Source: Halisarca cf. caerulea (Eukaryota > Porifera > Demospongiae > Chondrillida > Halisarcidae). From it: 64,000 nt of DNA. The DNA lies in contig CAUJGJ010000371.1 in NCBI GenBank assembly GCA_963170055.1, forward strand, positions 2,793,511-2,857,510, read 5' to 3'. The notes below the pieces were generated by a model. The model was not told the origin of the DNA and did not search any database. It saw only the letters and a list, made by a program, of their open reading frames with translations. The translations under genes were made by a program, and so were the position numbers. Below, piece after piece: positions 14,101-31,045 of the stretch (positions are counted from its first letter, which is position 1; each line of letters opens with the position of its first letter).

Positions 14101-14584
14101 GGTTTGATCATTTGTACTATGCTACTTGAAGTGCTCATACTGTCATGTTTATATACGATTATGAGTTCTATCTTTTACATATTATGTAGGTCCCAGAGAT
14201 TCAGGGGCTCCTCCACACTTCCATGGTAGTGCTTACAATGCTTTGGTTTATGGCCAGAAGAAGTGGTTTATTTGGAAGCCTGAGGATTCATTCTTCAGTT
14301 TCCAGCACATTAAAAAGTGGTTAAGTGAGGTGTGTACATGTGCAGCTCTTACATGTGTGCAATATGTTTGCTTTGTGTATTTGATTATCAGTTTCTGCAC
14401 TACAATATAGGGAATGCTAATTAACAATATATTGCTTATTTTTTAGCCATATTCTCTTCCTCAAATATCAACATCTATTCAATGTGTGCAACATTCTGGA
14501 GATATCATTTTCATTCCGGAGAACTGGGGTCATGCCGTTATCAACAAGCAGCCTTCAATAGCTGTGGCTGCTGAGCTTCATTGA
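10052..14584 (+). CDS. Ankyrin-repeat / JMJD8-type JmjC domain protein with signal peptide
   Basis: Eight exons close in frame to 504 aa: 10052-10309, 11554-12082, 12176-12239, 12364-12492, 13259-13393, 13753-13874, 14190-14329, 14447-14584. The N-terminus MNILLVLLHASLVF is a likely signal peptide. Exon 2 holds ankyrin repeats (STLLHVAASAGRTSLVRLLI, then MTALHAACCGG and RTALHIMLR). The C-terminal half begins at KKPVILSGF, continues through GAPPHFHGSAYNALVYGQKK and ends with ENWGHAVIN. HxH instead of the usual HxD/E, plus the distal His, matches JMJD8, an ER-lumenal JmjC protein whose enzymatic activity is unsettled. Human JMJD8 has no ankyrin repeats, so this is a fusion. I infer a role in the secretory pathway. 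A GTG codon at 10037 is in frame, but the ATG at 10052 directly precedes the signal sequence. Confidence 0.85.
11070..11117. repeat. (GT)n microsatellite in intron 1 of the ankyrin-JmjC gene
   Basis: A run of GT dinucleotides of about 46 bp lies within the 1.2-kb first intron (10310-11553). The rest of that intron, besides the TIR element at 11324-11505, shows no recognisable gene. Confidence 0.9.
11324..11505. mobile_element. TIR element, CAGTGGAACCTCCGA family, in intron
   Basis: CAGTGGAACCTCCGAATGA at the left is answered by TCGGAGGTTCCACTG at the right. The element is 182 bp, follows a TA dinucleotide, and is non-coding. It is an intronic MITE of the same terminal class as the elements at 724 and 9018 but with a different interior. 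Confidence 0.75.
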
Positions 14585-15199
14585 GCTCCATTGCATTGGG
14601 AGTACTCCATGTAAAAATTCATGTATATTGAATTAATGAAAACTTTGTTTTCACACAGTTTTTACTTTTTATTGTCTGAAACCAGTCTGGAGGTGAATTA
14701 ATACATACAACGTTGAAATAATTATTATGAACATTTTTTACCACAGATCTGCGTATGGAAAAGGCTACTAAAATCTACCATTTTGCTACAGGAGCATAAT
14801 TCTTTACCTAAACCTGCACCTACACCATACATGCATGGTGTATATGTAATTTATTCATGCTTGGTTTCATGCAGCTGCACTAATATGTAGGCATGAAGGT
14901 TTAGTTATATTTTTAATATTATACAGAAAATCTTTCTATAGTACACTGTTTTTCGGATGGATCCAGATTGATAGATTGTTGCATATAAATTTAAAAAATA
15001 ATATAACCTCTAAATAATGGAATCTTCAGATAGTAAATTGCTTTTCAGGTCCCAAAATGTCCGTTGTGGAGAGGTACGTTTTAGATTTATACATCTAGCC
15101 CTAGTCTAGCTAGCTAGACTAAGCTGGCCCTGCAGTTAGCGCCCAGAGCGTATAGATTGACGCCAAACGGTAAATACGAGGGTAAATATCAGCTGGGAA
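14585..15199. other. Intergenic region between ankyrin-JmjC gene and TMEM185
   Basis: Holds the 3' UTR of the upstream gene and the promoter/5' leader of TMEM185. No canonical AATAAA is seen close to the stop at 14584. A short palindromic CTAGTCTAGCTAGCTAGACTAAG segment starts near 15101. No other gene is visible. Confidence 0.35.
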
Positions 15200-18100
15200 A
15201 TGAACTGTCGAGATATCTTTGTGAACGTAAATTTAGGGTAAGTTACGTTGCTACTTAGCAGCTCTTTATAAATATAATTTAAGGATGACTATTCCCCCTT
15301 CTTGTAACGGTTAAGAATACTTTTTATGGTGACTGTGACCATGATATTATAGACTATGTGGTGTGACGTTCAGAAATACCTTGGAAGATGACTGTTCGTT
15401 GTAATAATTATTGTATTTATTATGAAATACAGTTAATTTTAGTGGACAATACCTGACTGTTCATATGTCATGCTTTATCCAGTTACAGTAAATTAGAGTC
15501 ATGTCTAGTGTGTGTGTGTGTGTGTGTGTGTGCATGCCCAGCGTCATGTACCTTCATTACTTGGAGTGAAAATATTGTTTATAGTCTATTTTGGTGGACA
15601 TAGTTGAAGTAAGATATAATATTATGTTGTTTTCATGTTTTGTAGTGCATGCAGCATGTATGTTTGTGGTAGGCATGTTACATATGTACATGGGACAATG
15701 ATTTGTACCTGTTTGTAAAGTGAATTACTCTTGGTGAAGGGGTGCGGGTTGCTTATGGGGATACCATGGCATACCCAGGACGTCTCTACCCCATGTACAT
15801 ATGTATATATGTGTACATTTACAGTCATCAATCTTTAGTCCAGCGGCATTTGTTGCACTAAAAGATGCTGGATTAACAAATCTTCTTACAGTGCACTGTC
15901 CACATTGGGTACGCATTTCTACTTGCTGGATAGCAATGGTTCTGGATTATCAAAGGCTGGATTAAAGAGTTATGACTGTATTGTATGCATATATATTTTA
16001 CATACATATGCATGCGTACATGCATAGCACATGAGGAAGAACAGAAAGAGACACCAAAACAGGCAACAAAAATTCATGCAGTAGAGCATTCTAATGTTTA
16101 AAATGCACTCACTAATTCCCTGTCATAATAATTATTTCAGGAGATATTTAATATATAGTGTCATACGTACGTATGTCGATGCCAACTTGGTACCATATCA
16201 TATCAGGTTTTGATTGCTTGCTTCTGTCATTTGTGAATTGCAATGCTTACCCCATGCAAGATTTTCACATGCAATCAGTTGAACAGAGCAAATAATTTCT
16301 GCCTGAGGGATGGACAAGGTAATTGCTATAACACCATTTCCTTTTAATTGAATATCTTAAATCATGACAGGGAAATATAGAAAATTGAATAAATTAACTG
16401 TTATAGTGTATAGGAAATATTTGAAGAAATGTTAAACTTTGTAGTATACTCACTATTCACCTATTGAGCAGTTGGTCTCCCCTAAGTGGTACACACTTGT
16501 GGTGAACAAGTACGTATATCCTATTCCATTCCTTTTCACTACATGTACGTACACCCTGATGTGTCTTTCTACATACTGTGGTAATAGGGTATTATGTTCT
16601 GTTTATTTTCTGTTTTCTTTCCATAGGACACTTTTTGTATATATATGCATGTTTATTTTCTTTATATTGTTATCATTGAGGCTGGATGAAGTGTTTGTGT
16701 GTAGTTATGCCATCATTTTCATTCCTATTTGGATATGGAATGTTGTCTCTTTGACTGGATTCATCGTAGGAATTGCACTGTGGTGCAGAAAGTGTGGTGA
16801 ATACAGGTGAGTACATGGACCACTATTACCCACCATACACGTTCACAGGAATGTCAGTATTACGTACATCAAGTACAGTGGACCCTCATTTATCCAACCA
16901 CATCTGTTCCTCATAAATGTGTCAGATAAACCAGGTGTTGGATAAATCAAGGTAAATTGTACACAACTTAGCGGTGGTGATTCACAGCTGAGCATTAGAT
17001 AAATGAGGTTTCAGATAAACTAGTGTCAGATATACCAGGTGTTACTTTATTTTTTTCTCCTGTGTCCAGGAAGGATGACAGCCACAGAGACCACTGTGGA
17101 GCACTGGTGTACACATTTGTGTTCATGTTAATCCTATTCTTGGGAGAAGTGATGATGGTCATTAGTGCAGACAACCCTAGTCTACCATGGAGAGCAGCTT
17201 TTACTCCTTTGTATCTCCTGACTGGGCTTTCTGCAGGAATGATTTGGTGGATCATATACAAAAGAAGAAGTTGTGAGGTTATTGATTTTTACCTCCATGT
17301 TACATCAATATAATACTGCAGGTATAATTTTGTAGAGACAACTATTGGCCGACCTGTTAAATAGCCTTGTTCTCCAGCAGTAAGAAGATGTGTACTGCCA
17401 ATATGTCTGACTAAAGATATCTCACCTATCATCAGGCTTTTTTATGTTTGTGATAGCTTCCTCTGTAGTCAGATAAGTGTATGAGCAAGTGCTACTTTGT
17501 GATAGCCCCAGACAGAAACCATCTATAGCTTCATAATGTGAAGTATTTCTTGTGATAAGCTCATAACTTTTATCAGCTTTCTCTATGTTGTACACAGTTG
17601 GAGCTGCTGTCCCTGATGACCTGTATACAGGTGATACTCCTTGGGGTCAGATTAGATGCCGTTGCAGAATGGACAGTGGCTGTGAGTGAAGTTGCATATT
17701 ATTTTCTATTCTCTCTACTTGTCGGGCTTGTAAGAAGCAATTGTTGGGCACTTGCTTGGTCCCTTCCCATGAATGTTACTGGTAGTAACAGCTATCATGA
17801 TCCCTCTTACTCTTTTCTCGAGGTTTATGCCAGTTAAGCATACACATTCCCATGCACACCTGTATTCATTTGCGTTCTATGTTGTGGGTGTGTTTAAATG
17901 AGCAATGCACAGTGAATTTTCTAATATATGTACATATATACACATGTGTGTGTGGGTTAGTTTTCAATCTTCCTACTTTTTGCCACACTTGCAGGTTACA
18001 TTGGTTCCAACATGGTTGGCTGTGATAACAGCTACAGTTATGCTGATCGTATACAGTCTACTTGTGCCGATCTTAAGAAAGGAAAAGTGGCTGCTACCAG

Positions 18101-19353
18101 AAAACCGTACAAATAAAATTATGTTTCCATTCTTTGCTGTTTCATCTTTGTTTATCATCATACTGTTTACAGTATTTCTCGTGAGTTACAAATTTGTCTA
18201 TTATGATATATTAATGAAAAGAACTTGTGTGTATTTTATCGAATTTTTTAAAAGGTCCTCCTTGTAGTGAGATTGGACAGGCAGATTGCTATTCCTTATG
18301 GTGCTATTTTTATTCCTCTTCACTTAACACTTTTCACTTTAATGGCCAACCTGCTTACTCGAGATTGGTCAGGAAATACATGTGAGTTTATCAAAGTTTG
18401 CTTAACCTGAAGTTGTAGCCACGTGTGCTGTGACCTGTGGCTTTGATTGACATACATCACATTAGCGCATTGATTTCTGTACTGGGGGACCATGCCCACA
18501 GACCCCCTAGCTCTTAGCACTTCTTCAACACTTACCTACTGTATTCTCTCTAAAAATTTGTCATTCTCATTTTCTCCAGGTCTAATTCTTTGATTTATTT
18601 GTATTCTAACCCTGTCAAGTTTGCAGCCATTCTAATTTCCGTCATGCGACTCTAATTTTTGTCAGGTACCGGAAGTGATCTAATTATTCTTATTTTCCCT
18701 AAGACTGCTCGCAATGATCATCTGCAAAGGGTGTATTTTGTTCTTGTAGACACAGAGTCTCACCAACACAAACAATTGAGATGTTTTCTTTGTCTTTCAA
18801 GAAGGAATATGCACCACTTGCCCTCATTTTGGCTTTTTTGTGGATTTTTGTTTGTCCAAGCTAGTACATGAGAGGGTCAAAATGATGTATCTGTCATCAA
18901 TAAGAAGCTGGAATTCTGGGATCCAAGAGTAGCTTTTAAAGTTTCGTCTTATTCTAATTTTCATTTGAAAGTTATATATTTTCATCAGGGTAAACAATTT
19001 AGGTAAATCCTATTCTATTCTGATAGAAAGACAAAATTTTCGGTGCATTAGGTGTGACGAATTTTAGAGAGAGTACTGTACCTCCTATATTGCTATACCA
19101 TTTTTCTGAAAGAAACCCTAACACCAGTTTTGAAAATTTTATCTTCTGTGTAGGGTGGTTTGGTATCAGACTCAGATTTGGAGAATTTTTGTTACAAAAA
19201 AGCGCACTTATTCAAGAATTCGTAAACATTTCTTATACAAAAGATGACCTGTTGCCACCTCAGCAACGGGACGAAGGAAAACACAAGTCAAATACTGGAA
19301 AAGATTCTCTGTCTATTCTGGGTGCCATTGAGAGTTTGGAGTTGCCTGACTGA
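15200..19353 (+). CDS. TMEM185: Transmembrane protein 185 (TMEM185) orthologue
   Basis: Seven exons close in frame to 340 aa, near the roughly 350 aa of human TMEM185A/B: 15200-15237, 16627-16806, 17070-17277, 17598-17681, 17995-18180, 18255-18381, 19154-19353. The 38-nt first exon gives MNCRDIFVNVNLG, which aligns without gaps to the human start. Family hallmarks are repeated LRLD/VRLD motifs after hydrophobic helices (SLRLD, GVRLD, VVRLD), the IFIPIWIWN segment and WWFGIR before a soluble tail. About seven hydrophobic helices are visible. The human proteins are polytopic membrane proteins of unknown function. Intron 1 (1.4 kb) and intron 2 carry MITEs. Confidence 0.93.
15822..15978. mobile_element. 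TIR element with TA target duplication in TMEM185 intron 1
   Basis: TIRs are CAGTCATCAATCTTTAGTCC and the near-complement AGAGTTATGACTG, with TA on both sides. The interior of about 120 bp is non-coding. It is distinct from the CAGTGGAACC elements but has the same CAGT start and TA site preference. Confidence 0.7.
16876..17040. mobile_element. Degenerate CAGTGGACCCTC element in TMEM185 intron 2
   Basis: A left terminus CAGTGGACCCTCATTTATCC follows TA. On the right, ATAAATGAGGTTTCAGATAA is a decayed inverted counterpart without an intact end. The element reaches to within about 30 bp of the exon 3 acceptor at 17069. Confidence 0.5.
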
Positions 19354-20732
19354 CTTTACTGAATCTGTTACCATATTATTGTACTGTTCTGTGTTTTTAT
19401 GTAGTCATTTTGTATCTGCATCATTATCCTCAATTTATATGTAATACTATGTTTTCATTGAAATTATGTGTCATACCTATTTTATGCATGCATGATTGGC
19501 ATGAGGAAAGTGCTATATTATGCCAGGCCCTATACATCAAGTTAAATGTGAGAATACAGTGGGCCCTGCTTAATTACATACCGTGCAGTTAAAGGCATAA
19601 TATTATTCTGGTTAATGGAATGTATAATCTCCAAGTACAGTATATATATGCACTGTAGTAAAATACCACTAGATATAGGAATAAGAATTTCGAATCATTT
19701 GTATTCATATATAGAGTATATAAACCATACTGCTTGTAAGAAGTTTTATAGCACTGTATATGCAAATTACAATGCAAGTCATCCAGTTATAGCTATACCA
19801 TGCAACAAAAAAATCACTAATTACCATTGCATGCTACCTCTTATAAAATTCCCATTTGGAACATGTTATTCTATCCACTGTATATGTTTCATAGTACACG
19901 TGTATAATACATGCATAATATTACATTCATACAATTAATATACAAAATTAAGCATGAGATATTGTGCCATATACAATCCTGGCCTCATGGGTCCACTACC
20001 ATCCTTTGCTGGCTATATGGCCCTTCCCATTATTCCATTATAATTATAATGTAAGATACTATGCATTGGGGGGGGGGGGATTATGTGGGTACATTTATAT
20101 GGCAACTTATTAATTTTGTCACTTGATGATATATATCATCATATATGAACATAATAATTCTATACACTATTGACATATGTACATTCAGTTATAATAAATG
20201 TACCAAAATATCCTATTCTTCTCTCATTTCCTTTTGATTGGCCTGTTTTTCAAGGGACCTGGCCCCTTGATTCAGTTACCTAATTGGGGGCCTGCTGATC
20301 TATGGGGGGGGGGGGAGTGGCAGGCCCCTTCTGCTGATATATTGGGGGCCAGAGCGGCTCCCCTATTCCTACTCCAATGTACATGTAGCATCAAATCCTC
20401 ATAAACAAACTTCTGATGCTTAATGAGAACTAATTTTATTGGTCCCCTAAACTTTGTCTTACCATAGATACTCGATCAAACCCCTATGGTCTTACCAAGG
20501 TCAAATTTCACTGTTTCGTATACCATACTTATCCGACCTGCTAAGCTGAACACCAACACCAACTTCTATTTTGATTAGCCAAGTAAGACACTACATGAGT
20601 TACATGAGTTCTGGGGGCCTATAAGAGCTTTATATCTAGATCTTGCAGCTTGGATCCCAACCAAGCATTGCCGTTCTTTATGATAAGTGCATAGATACTC
20701 GAACCATAGATAATGTTTATCTATCATGGGTG
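19354..20732. other. Intergenic region after TMEM185
   Basis: Holds the TMEM185 3' UTR (no clear AATAAA near the stop), a partial TIR-element start CAGTGGGCCCTGCTTAATTA at 19558, and two poly-G runs at about 20069-20079 and 20305-20315. I see no gene. Confidence 0.4.
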
Positions 20733-20974
20733 TAGGAACCAGAGGGGGGCAGGGCACTCTTGTCCAACTTTGCCCAGGATTGTCTGGGATGTCTTAAGGA
20801 TATCCTGGGATTCTTGGACATTCCAGGACATCCCAGGATATCCTTACATATATAGGGCATCCTGAATGTTTAGGATCAACGAAATACTTAATTAATGTGC
20901 AAGTATGAGTGGACACCTAGCAATTAAATTGAGGCAATGAATTCATTTGCCTATTTTCAAGTCTGAAGTGTAGA

Positions 20975-22090
20975 TCCCAGGATAGTCCTAAGTACACACA
21001 GTAATAGTCCGGAGTTTCCTGGGATTCTTGGGACAATCCCAGGATATTCCTAAGTACACACAGTAGGGGATGGCTGCAAAGTCAAGTCTAGAGTATCCTG
21101 GGATTCTTGGGACAATCCCAGGATAGTCCTAAGTACACACAGTAGGGGATGGCTGAAAAGTCAAGTCCGGAGTATCCTGGGATTCTTGGGACAATCCCAG
21201 GATAGTCCTAAGTACACACAGTAGGGGATGGCTGAAAAGTCAAGTCCGGAGTATCCTGGGATTCTTGGGACAATCCCAGGATAGTCCTAAGTACACACAG
21301 TAGGGGATGGCTGAGAAGTCAAGTCCGGAGTATCCTGGGATTCTTGGGACAATCCCAGGATAGTCCTAAGTACACACAGTAGGGGATGGCTGAAAAGTCA
21401 AGTCCGGAGTATCCTGGGATTCTTGGGACAATCCCAGGATAGTCCTAAGTACATACAGTAGGGGATGGCTGAAAAGTCAAGTCCGGAGTATCCTGGGATT
21501 CTTGGGACAATCCCAGGATAGTCCTAAGTACATACAGTAGGGGATGGCTGAAAAGTCAAGTCCGGAGTATCCTGGGATTCTTGGGACAATCCCAGGATAG
21601 TCCTAAGTACACACAGTAGGGGATGGCTGCAAAGTCAAGTCCGGAGTATCCTGGGATTCTTGGGACAATCCCAGGATAGTCCTAAGTACATACAGTAGGG
21701 GATGGCTGAAAAGTCAAGTCCGGAGTATCCTGGGATTCTTGGGACAATCCCAGGATAGTCCTAAGTACACACAGTAGGGGATGGCTGAAAAGTCAAGTCC
21801 GGAGTATCCTGGGATTCTTGGGACAATCCCAGGATAGTCCTAAGTACATACAGTAGGGGATGGCTGAAAAGTCAAGTCCGGAGTATCCTGGGATTCTTGG
21901 GACAATCCCAGGATAGTCCTAAGTACACACAGTAGGGGATGGCTGAAAAGTCAAGTCCGGAGTATCCTGGGATTCTTGGGACAATCCCAGGATAGTCCTA
22001 AGTACATACAGTAGGGGATGGCTGAAAAGTCAAGTCCGGAGTATCCTGGGATTCTTGGGACAATCCCAGGATAGTCCTAAGTACACACAG
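20975..22090 (+). repeat. Left array of a 79-bp tandem repeat (about 14 copies)
   Basis: The period is 79 bp, measured from GTCCGGAGTATCCTGGGATT recurring at 21165, 21244 and onward. Copies are almost identical; they differ mainly at ACACAC versus ACATAC and GCTGAAAAG versus GCTGCAAAG. Each unit contains a perfect 10-bp palindromic stem, TCCTGGGATT and AATCCCAGGA, separated by 8 bases. The first copy, before 21010, is degenerate. High identity implies recent expansion or homogenisation. Confidence 0.95.
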
Positions 22091-22323
22091 AAAGGGAAGT
22101 CATAACGCAAGTAGAAAGAACTGTTTATTTATGGATATGAACACTACGCAGTTATAGATGAAGTAATTGCAGATGAACCTAATAGTCTACTGTCTTTATG
22201 ATTAAGCTGTGTATGTGTGTTAGAATGTTCAGCACTAGTCCTCTTGAAGAATGTCAGCTTCAGGGGGCCTCTTGCGTGGGGATGTTCTTGGCTGTCTGTA
22301 GGGGTTTGATGGAGCTACTTGAA

Positions 22324-22815
22324 TTATTGGCTATAATGCAAGTTCAGTTACTATAACCACATGTATACGTACGTACTTACAGAGGTGAATCTGTGATCTT
22401 CATGTTCTTCTCATAATCACTTATGCTCACATGCAGCTTTTCGAGCTTTTGTGACAATGCCACCTTTCCTTCTTGTCCCTCAGGGACCACGCCCTTTTCA
22501 AATGAATAGTGCTACACAATAATAAATATCTATATAATTTATGCACTGCACCAAAGAAACAGATTGCACCATGTCAGGAAGTAATTTATTACGTACCTTG
22601 CTAGTACCCCTCGCAGCCACTGATTCCTTCAGTACACCTAAGCCTTCCTTCTGAAGGAACTCAAAGGCCTTGATCGCCCCCTCCTTGTTACCCCTTCCCC
22701 TAAACTTCTTGTTTGCCGGAAGTGGAGTCAGGTGGAGTTCTGGACCTGGAAGGAGCAGGCAGTATGCTGCTGTCTGTGCCACATGATCCTCTCCATGTGG
22801 TTGAAACTCTGACAT
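22324..22815 (-). CDS. Hypothetical 118-aa protein inside the foldback element (three coding exons)
   Basis: Exons 22815-22597, 22511-22381 and 22330-22324 join in phase and end at TAA. The start is MSEFQPHGEDHVAQTAAYCL; the middle has FRGRGNKEGAIKAFEFLQKE, and the end KNMKITDSPLQ. A consensus acceptor with a T-rich tract lies 2 bp before the ATG, implying an upstream 5' exon, probably in the inverted array. Donors GTACGT and GTAAGT are strong. A further open stretch on the same strand (22330-22235, rich in Pro/Arg) would be coding only with different splicing. I do not recognise the family. It may be an element-encoded protein or a captured host fragment. Spliced structure and open frames suggest it is or was expressed. 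Confidence 0.45.
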
Positions 22816-22889
22816 TCCTGTAAAAAAAATATAATATGACGCTATTGCTATTGTCAGGTTTATATAAGTATCCCTTGTTGTAAACAATA

Positions 22890-23550
22890 CAGGATTGTCC
22901 CAAGAATCCCAGGATACTCCGGACTTGACTTTTCAGCCATCCCCTACTGTGTGTACTCAGGAATATCCTGGGATTGTCCCAAGAATCCCAGGATACTCCG
23001 GACTTGACTTTTCAGCCATCCCCTACTGTGTGTACTTAGGACTATCCTGGGATTGTCCCAAGAATCCCAGGATACTCCGGACTTGACTTCTCAGCCATCC
23101 CCTACTGTGTGTACTTAGGACTATCCTGGGATTGTCCCAAGAATCCCAGGAAACTCTAGACTTGACTTCTCAGCCACCCCCTACTGCGTGTACTTAGGAA
23201 TATCCTGGGATTGTCCCAAGAATCCCAGGATACTCCGGACTTGACTTCTCAGCCATCCCCTACTGTGTGTACTTAGGACTATCCTGGGATTGTCCCAAGA
23301 ATTCCAGGATACTCCGGACTTGACTTTTTGGCCATCCCCTACTGCGTGTACTTAGGACTATCCTGGGATTGTCCCAAGAATCCCAGGATACTCCGGACTT
23401 GACTTCTCAGCCATCCCCTTCTGTGTGTACTTAGGAATATCCTGGGATTGTCCCAAGAATCCCAGGATACTCCGGACTTGACTTCTCAGCTATCCCCTAC
23501 TGTGTGTACTTAGGACTATCCTGGGATTATCCCAAGAATCCCAGGATATA
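22890..23550 (-). repeat. Right array of the 79-bp repeat, inverted (about 9 copies)
   Basis: These are copies of the same 79-bp unit in reverse complement, with GATTGTCCCAAGAATCCCAG recurring at 79-bp spacing from 22894. They are more diverged than the left array (for example ATTCCAGG near 23300, and GATTATCCC in the last copy). Together with the left array this could form a very long hairpin. Confidence 0.93.
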
Positions 23551-24042
23551 TGTACTGTACACAGTGAAACCTCATATGTTAGATCGATAGTCTGGACTTG
23601 ACTTTCCAGCAATAAGGGATGGCTGGAACAAGTATGTGTAGACCAACTGCTAGCCATCATCAGAAGCACCAGGTGCACCATAATAATACTGTGCATGATA
23701 TGGAATGTGCCTTGCTAAGTATTTAGAGATATTCATTGACTAGGTCTTACAGATCAGTCTCATAGTCCAAGTGAAGACCCTTCATTTGTTGGGTACAAAC
23801 AGCACTGGTTCAGAGCTGATAGACATGTTGTGCCCAACAAAGGATAGTACTGGGATGTCCCAAGTATCCTGGGATATCCTCAGGACATCCCGGACAATCC
23901 TGGGCAAAGTTGGACAACACGGGCAGGGGGGCTTGGCTCCCTCACTTTTAGTGAATAAGGGTCCCAATATCATACTTGTCTACAGTTGTTATTGTATGCT
24001 CCATATCTGGAATCTTCTGGCCCTCTCACTGGTATGAGAGTT

Positions 24043-24804
24043 CCTACACCCCTGTCTATTACCCATGCTCCAACCATGGATAATGTACCCTATCTATGAA
24101 CATACTGTATAATATAATATAATAATTGAATTGAATTGAATATAGTATCTATGCTCTAACCTAGGTCTGATATTCCAACCATAGATAATAATTTTTTGTT
24201 TGGAAATGTCATATTATTGCCAAAAGGAGTTTACAAAAATCATGCATGTGGTGACAATAATATGGGTCCGCTACAGGGTTTATGTACCCCGGACACAGAG
24301 TTCCCGATTGGGAGAAAGACTACAGTGTCGGTTGAAAACTGACGCTGTAGTGCATTCTTTCGGCTCTGGCAGGGCCGAGAGAAAAAGCTCCTCCAACTGC
24401 TATAAACCTAACCTACATGTACGCAACTATAATGTCATTTCTGAGAGACTGCGCATACATGAAAATGGCCGCCAGGTGGCCCTGAAACCCGCCTACTTTT
24501 CCCGAAGGCGTATACGCTCGGGATTTCAGCTCAGTTTTTGACAGGATGGTCACGCCTAGTCTCGCTAGCCAGACCCAACCCTATCTTCGCTAACCGCTCT
24601 GAAGCGGTACGTTAAAATGGCGGAAGCATTCAGCGAAGATAGGGTCTGGCTAGCGAGACTAGGTCACTTCTCGGACTAAAATTTGGAGACGTCCATTTGG
24701 AGAAATTTGCCCATACCTTTGTACCTTTGGTGCGGTGGTCGAATAAAGTCTTGCATCGTGCAAACGTAGACGCGTAGCTCTCATTCTATACCTCGTTCTA
24801 TACA
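24043..24804. other. Region upstream of the GLYR1-like gene
   Basis: Contains TAATATAATATAATAATTGA-type AT-rich sequence, a MITE at 24555-24663 and then about 140 bp of probable promoter before the ATG at 24805. An open frame at 24200-24541 has no recognisable domain and I do not call it as a gene. Confidence 0.4.
24555..24663. mobile_element. Palindromic MITE, CCTAGTCTCGCTAGCCAGACC type
   Basis: TIRs of about 35 bp: CCTAGTCTCGCTAGCCAGAC at the left and GTCTGGCTAGCGAGACTAGG at the right, with AACCCTATCTTCGCT and its complement continuing the pairing. The element is 109 bp, non-coding, and lies about 140 bp upstream of the GLYR1-like start codon. Related AGTCTGG/CGTAGCC ends occur at 58321 and 58781. 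Confidence 0.85.
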
Positions 24805-30302
<5,498 letters not shown>

Positions 30303-30745
30303 TTTTATTCCAATTTTGTAATTGTGTGACATATAATGTAATCATGTAATTTTATACTTGTACATTATAATAGCTCTCCTGTATGCTCGTGCATGACCAC
30401 TTCGTGTACATTGTCACTGACTCAGTGTTGCATGTGTGAACACATGTCTGAAGGAATGTACTGTCAACTTATAGAAGGATATATAATTAAATTAATAGCT
30501 TATTTCTGGTAAATTATAATCTGCACAAATATTTAATTTTTGATTGGAGCTAGACTATCTTGAGTTGAAACATAATTAATATTATTATTATTAATATGTA
30601 TTAGGTACCAGTACAGCTTGCACATGTATAATATATGATATAATATAATTATATAATTATAAGAAATTGTATTCTATATAATAATTAATGGTATGCAAGT
30701 ATTATACAAAGTTGTAAACCATGCAACCAGGCTTTGAGCAAACAA

Positions 30746-30790
<45 letters not shown>

Positions 30791-30846
30791 GCATGCAAGA
30801 GAAAAAAATATTTAGTTAACTTATATATTTTGCATGCATGGTACTA

Positions 30847-31045
30847 CAGATCTCAAGAAACCTCTATTAAAGGACACCTCCAAAATGCATAAACCTCCAG
30901 AAACAGGACACCACTGCTCTATAGTCCCACGTGACATCCTTTGCATTGACATGTGTACATATAAAACCTCCCAAATAAGGACACTCCCATATACAGGAAC
31001 ATTAACAGTGGTCCCAGTGGTGTCCTCAATACAGAGGTTTCACTG
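30847..31045. mobile_element. CAGTGAAACCTCT-type TIR element, left end damaged
   Basis: The right end GAGGTTTCACTG is intact and followed by TA. The left has AGAAACCTCTATTAAAGGAC preceded by an altered CAGATCTCA instead of CAGTG. Inner GGACACC / GGTGTCC pairing confirms the inverted arms. Confidence 0.6.

Larger units (their letters stand above)
20733..24042. mobile_element. Foldback-type element: inverted 79-bp repeat arrays around a small spliced gene
   Basis: The outer ends are inverted repeats: GGGTGTAGGAAC at about 20730 and GTTCCTACACCC at about 24031-24042. Both lead into a shared inner segment, CCAACTTTGCCCAGGATTGT on the left and its complement near 23895 on the right. Inside, 14 forward copies of a 79-bp repeat (about 20975-22090) face 9 copies in the opposite orientation (about 22890-23550). 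About 800 bp of non-repetitive DNA lies between, with a three-exon ORF on the minus strand. This layout resembles Foldback/Galileo-like transposons, whose long TIRs are built of tandem repeats. No transposase was recognised, so the class is inference. The right arm carries about 90 bp of extra sequence near 23945-24030. Confidence 0.7.

Noticed and set aside
15052..15075. ATG near 15058 as a TMEM185 start
   Set aside because: The short frame does not join in phase to exon 2; the ATG at 15200 gives a family-matching N-terminus.
22235..22330. Pro/Arg-rich 31-codon extension of the small element gene
   Set aside because: Phase from the preceding exon does not match; with the obvious acceptor the frame stops after two codons. 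Kept only as an alternative.
20975..23550. CRISPR-like array
   Set aside because: The units are contiguous 79-bp repeats without unique spacers, in a eukaryotic setting; this is satellite or foldback DNA.
24200..24541. 113-codon frame upstream of the GLYR1-like gene
   Set aside because: No domain, no supporting splice sites, partly within repeat-like sequence.
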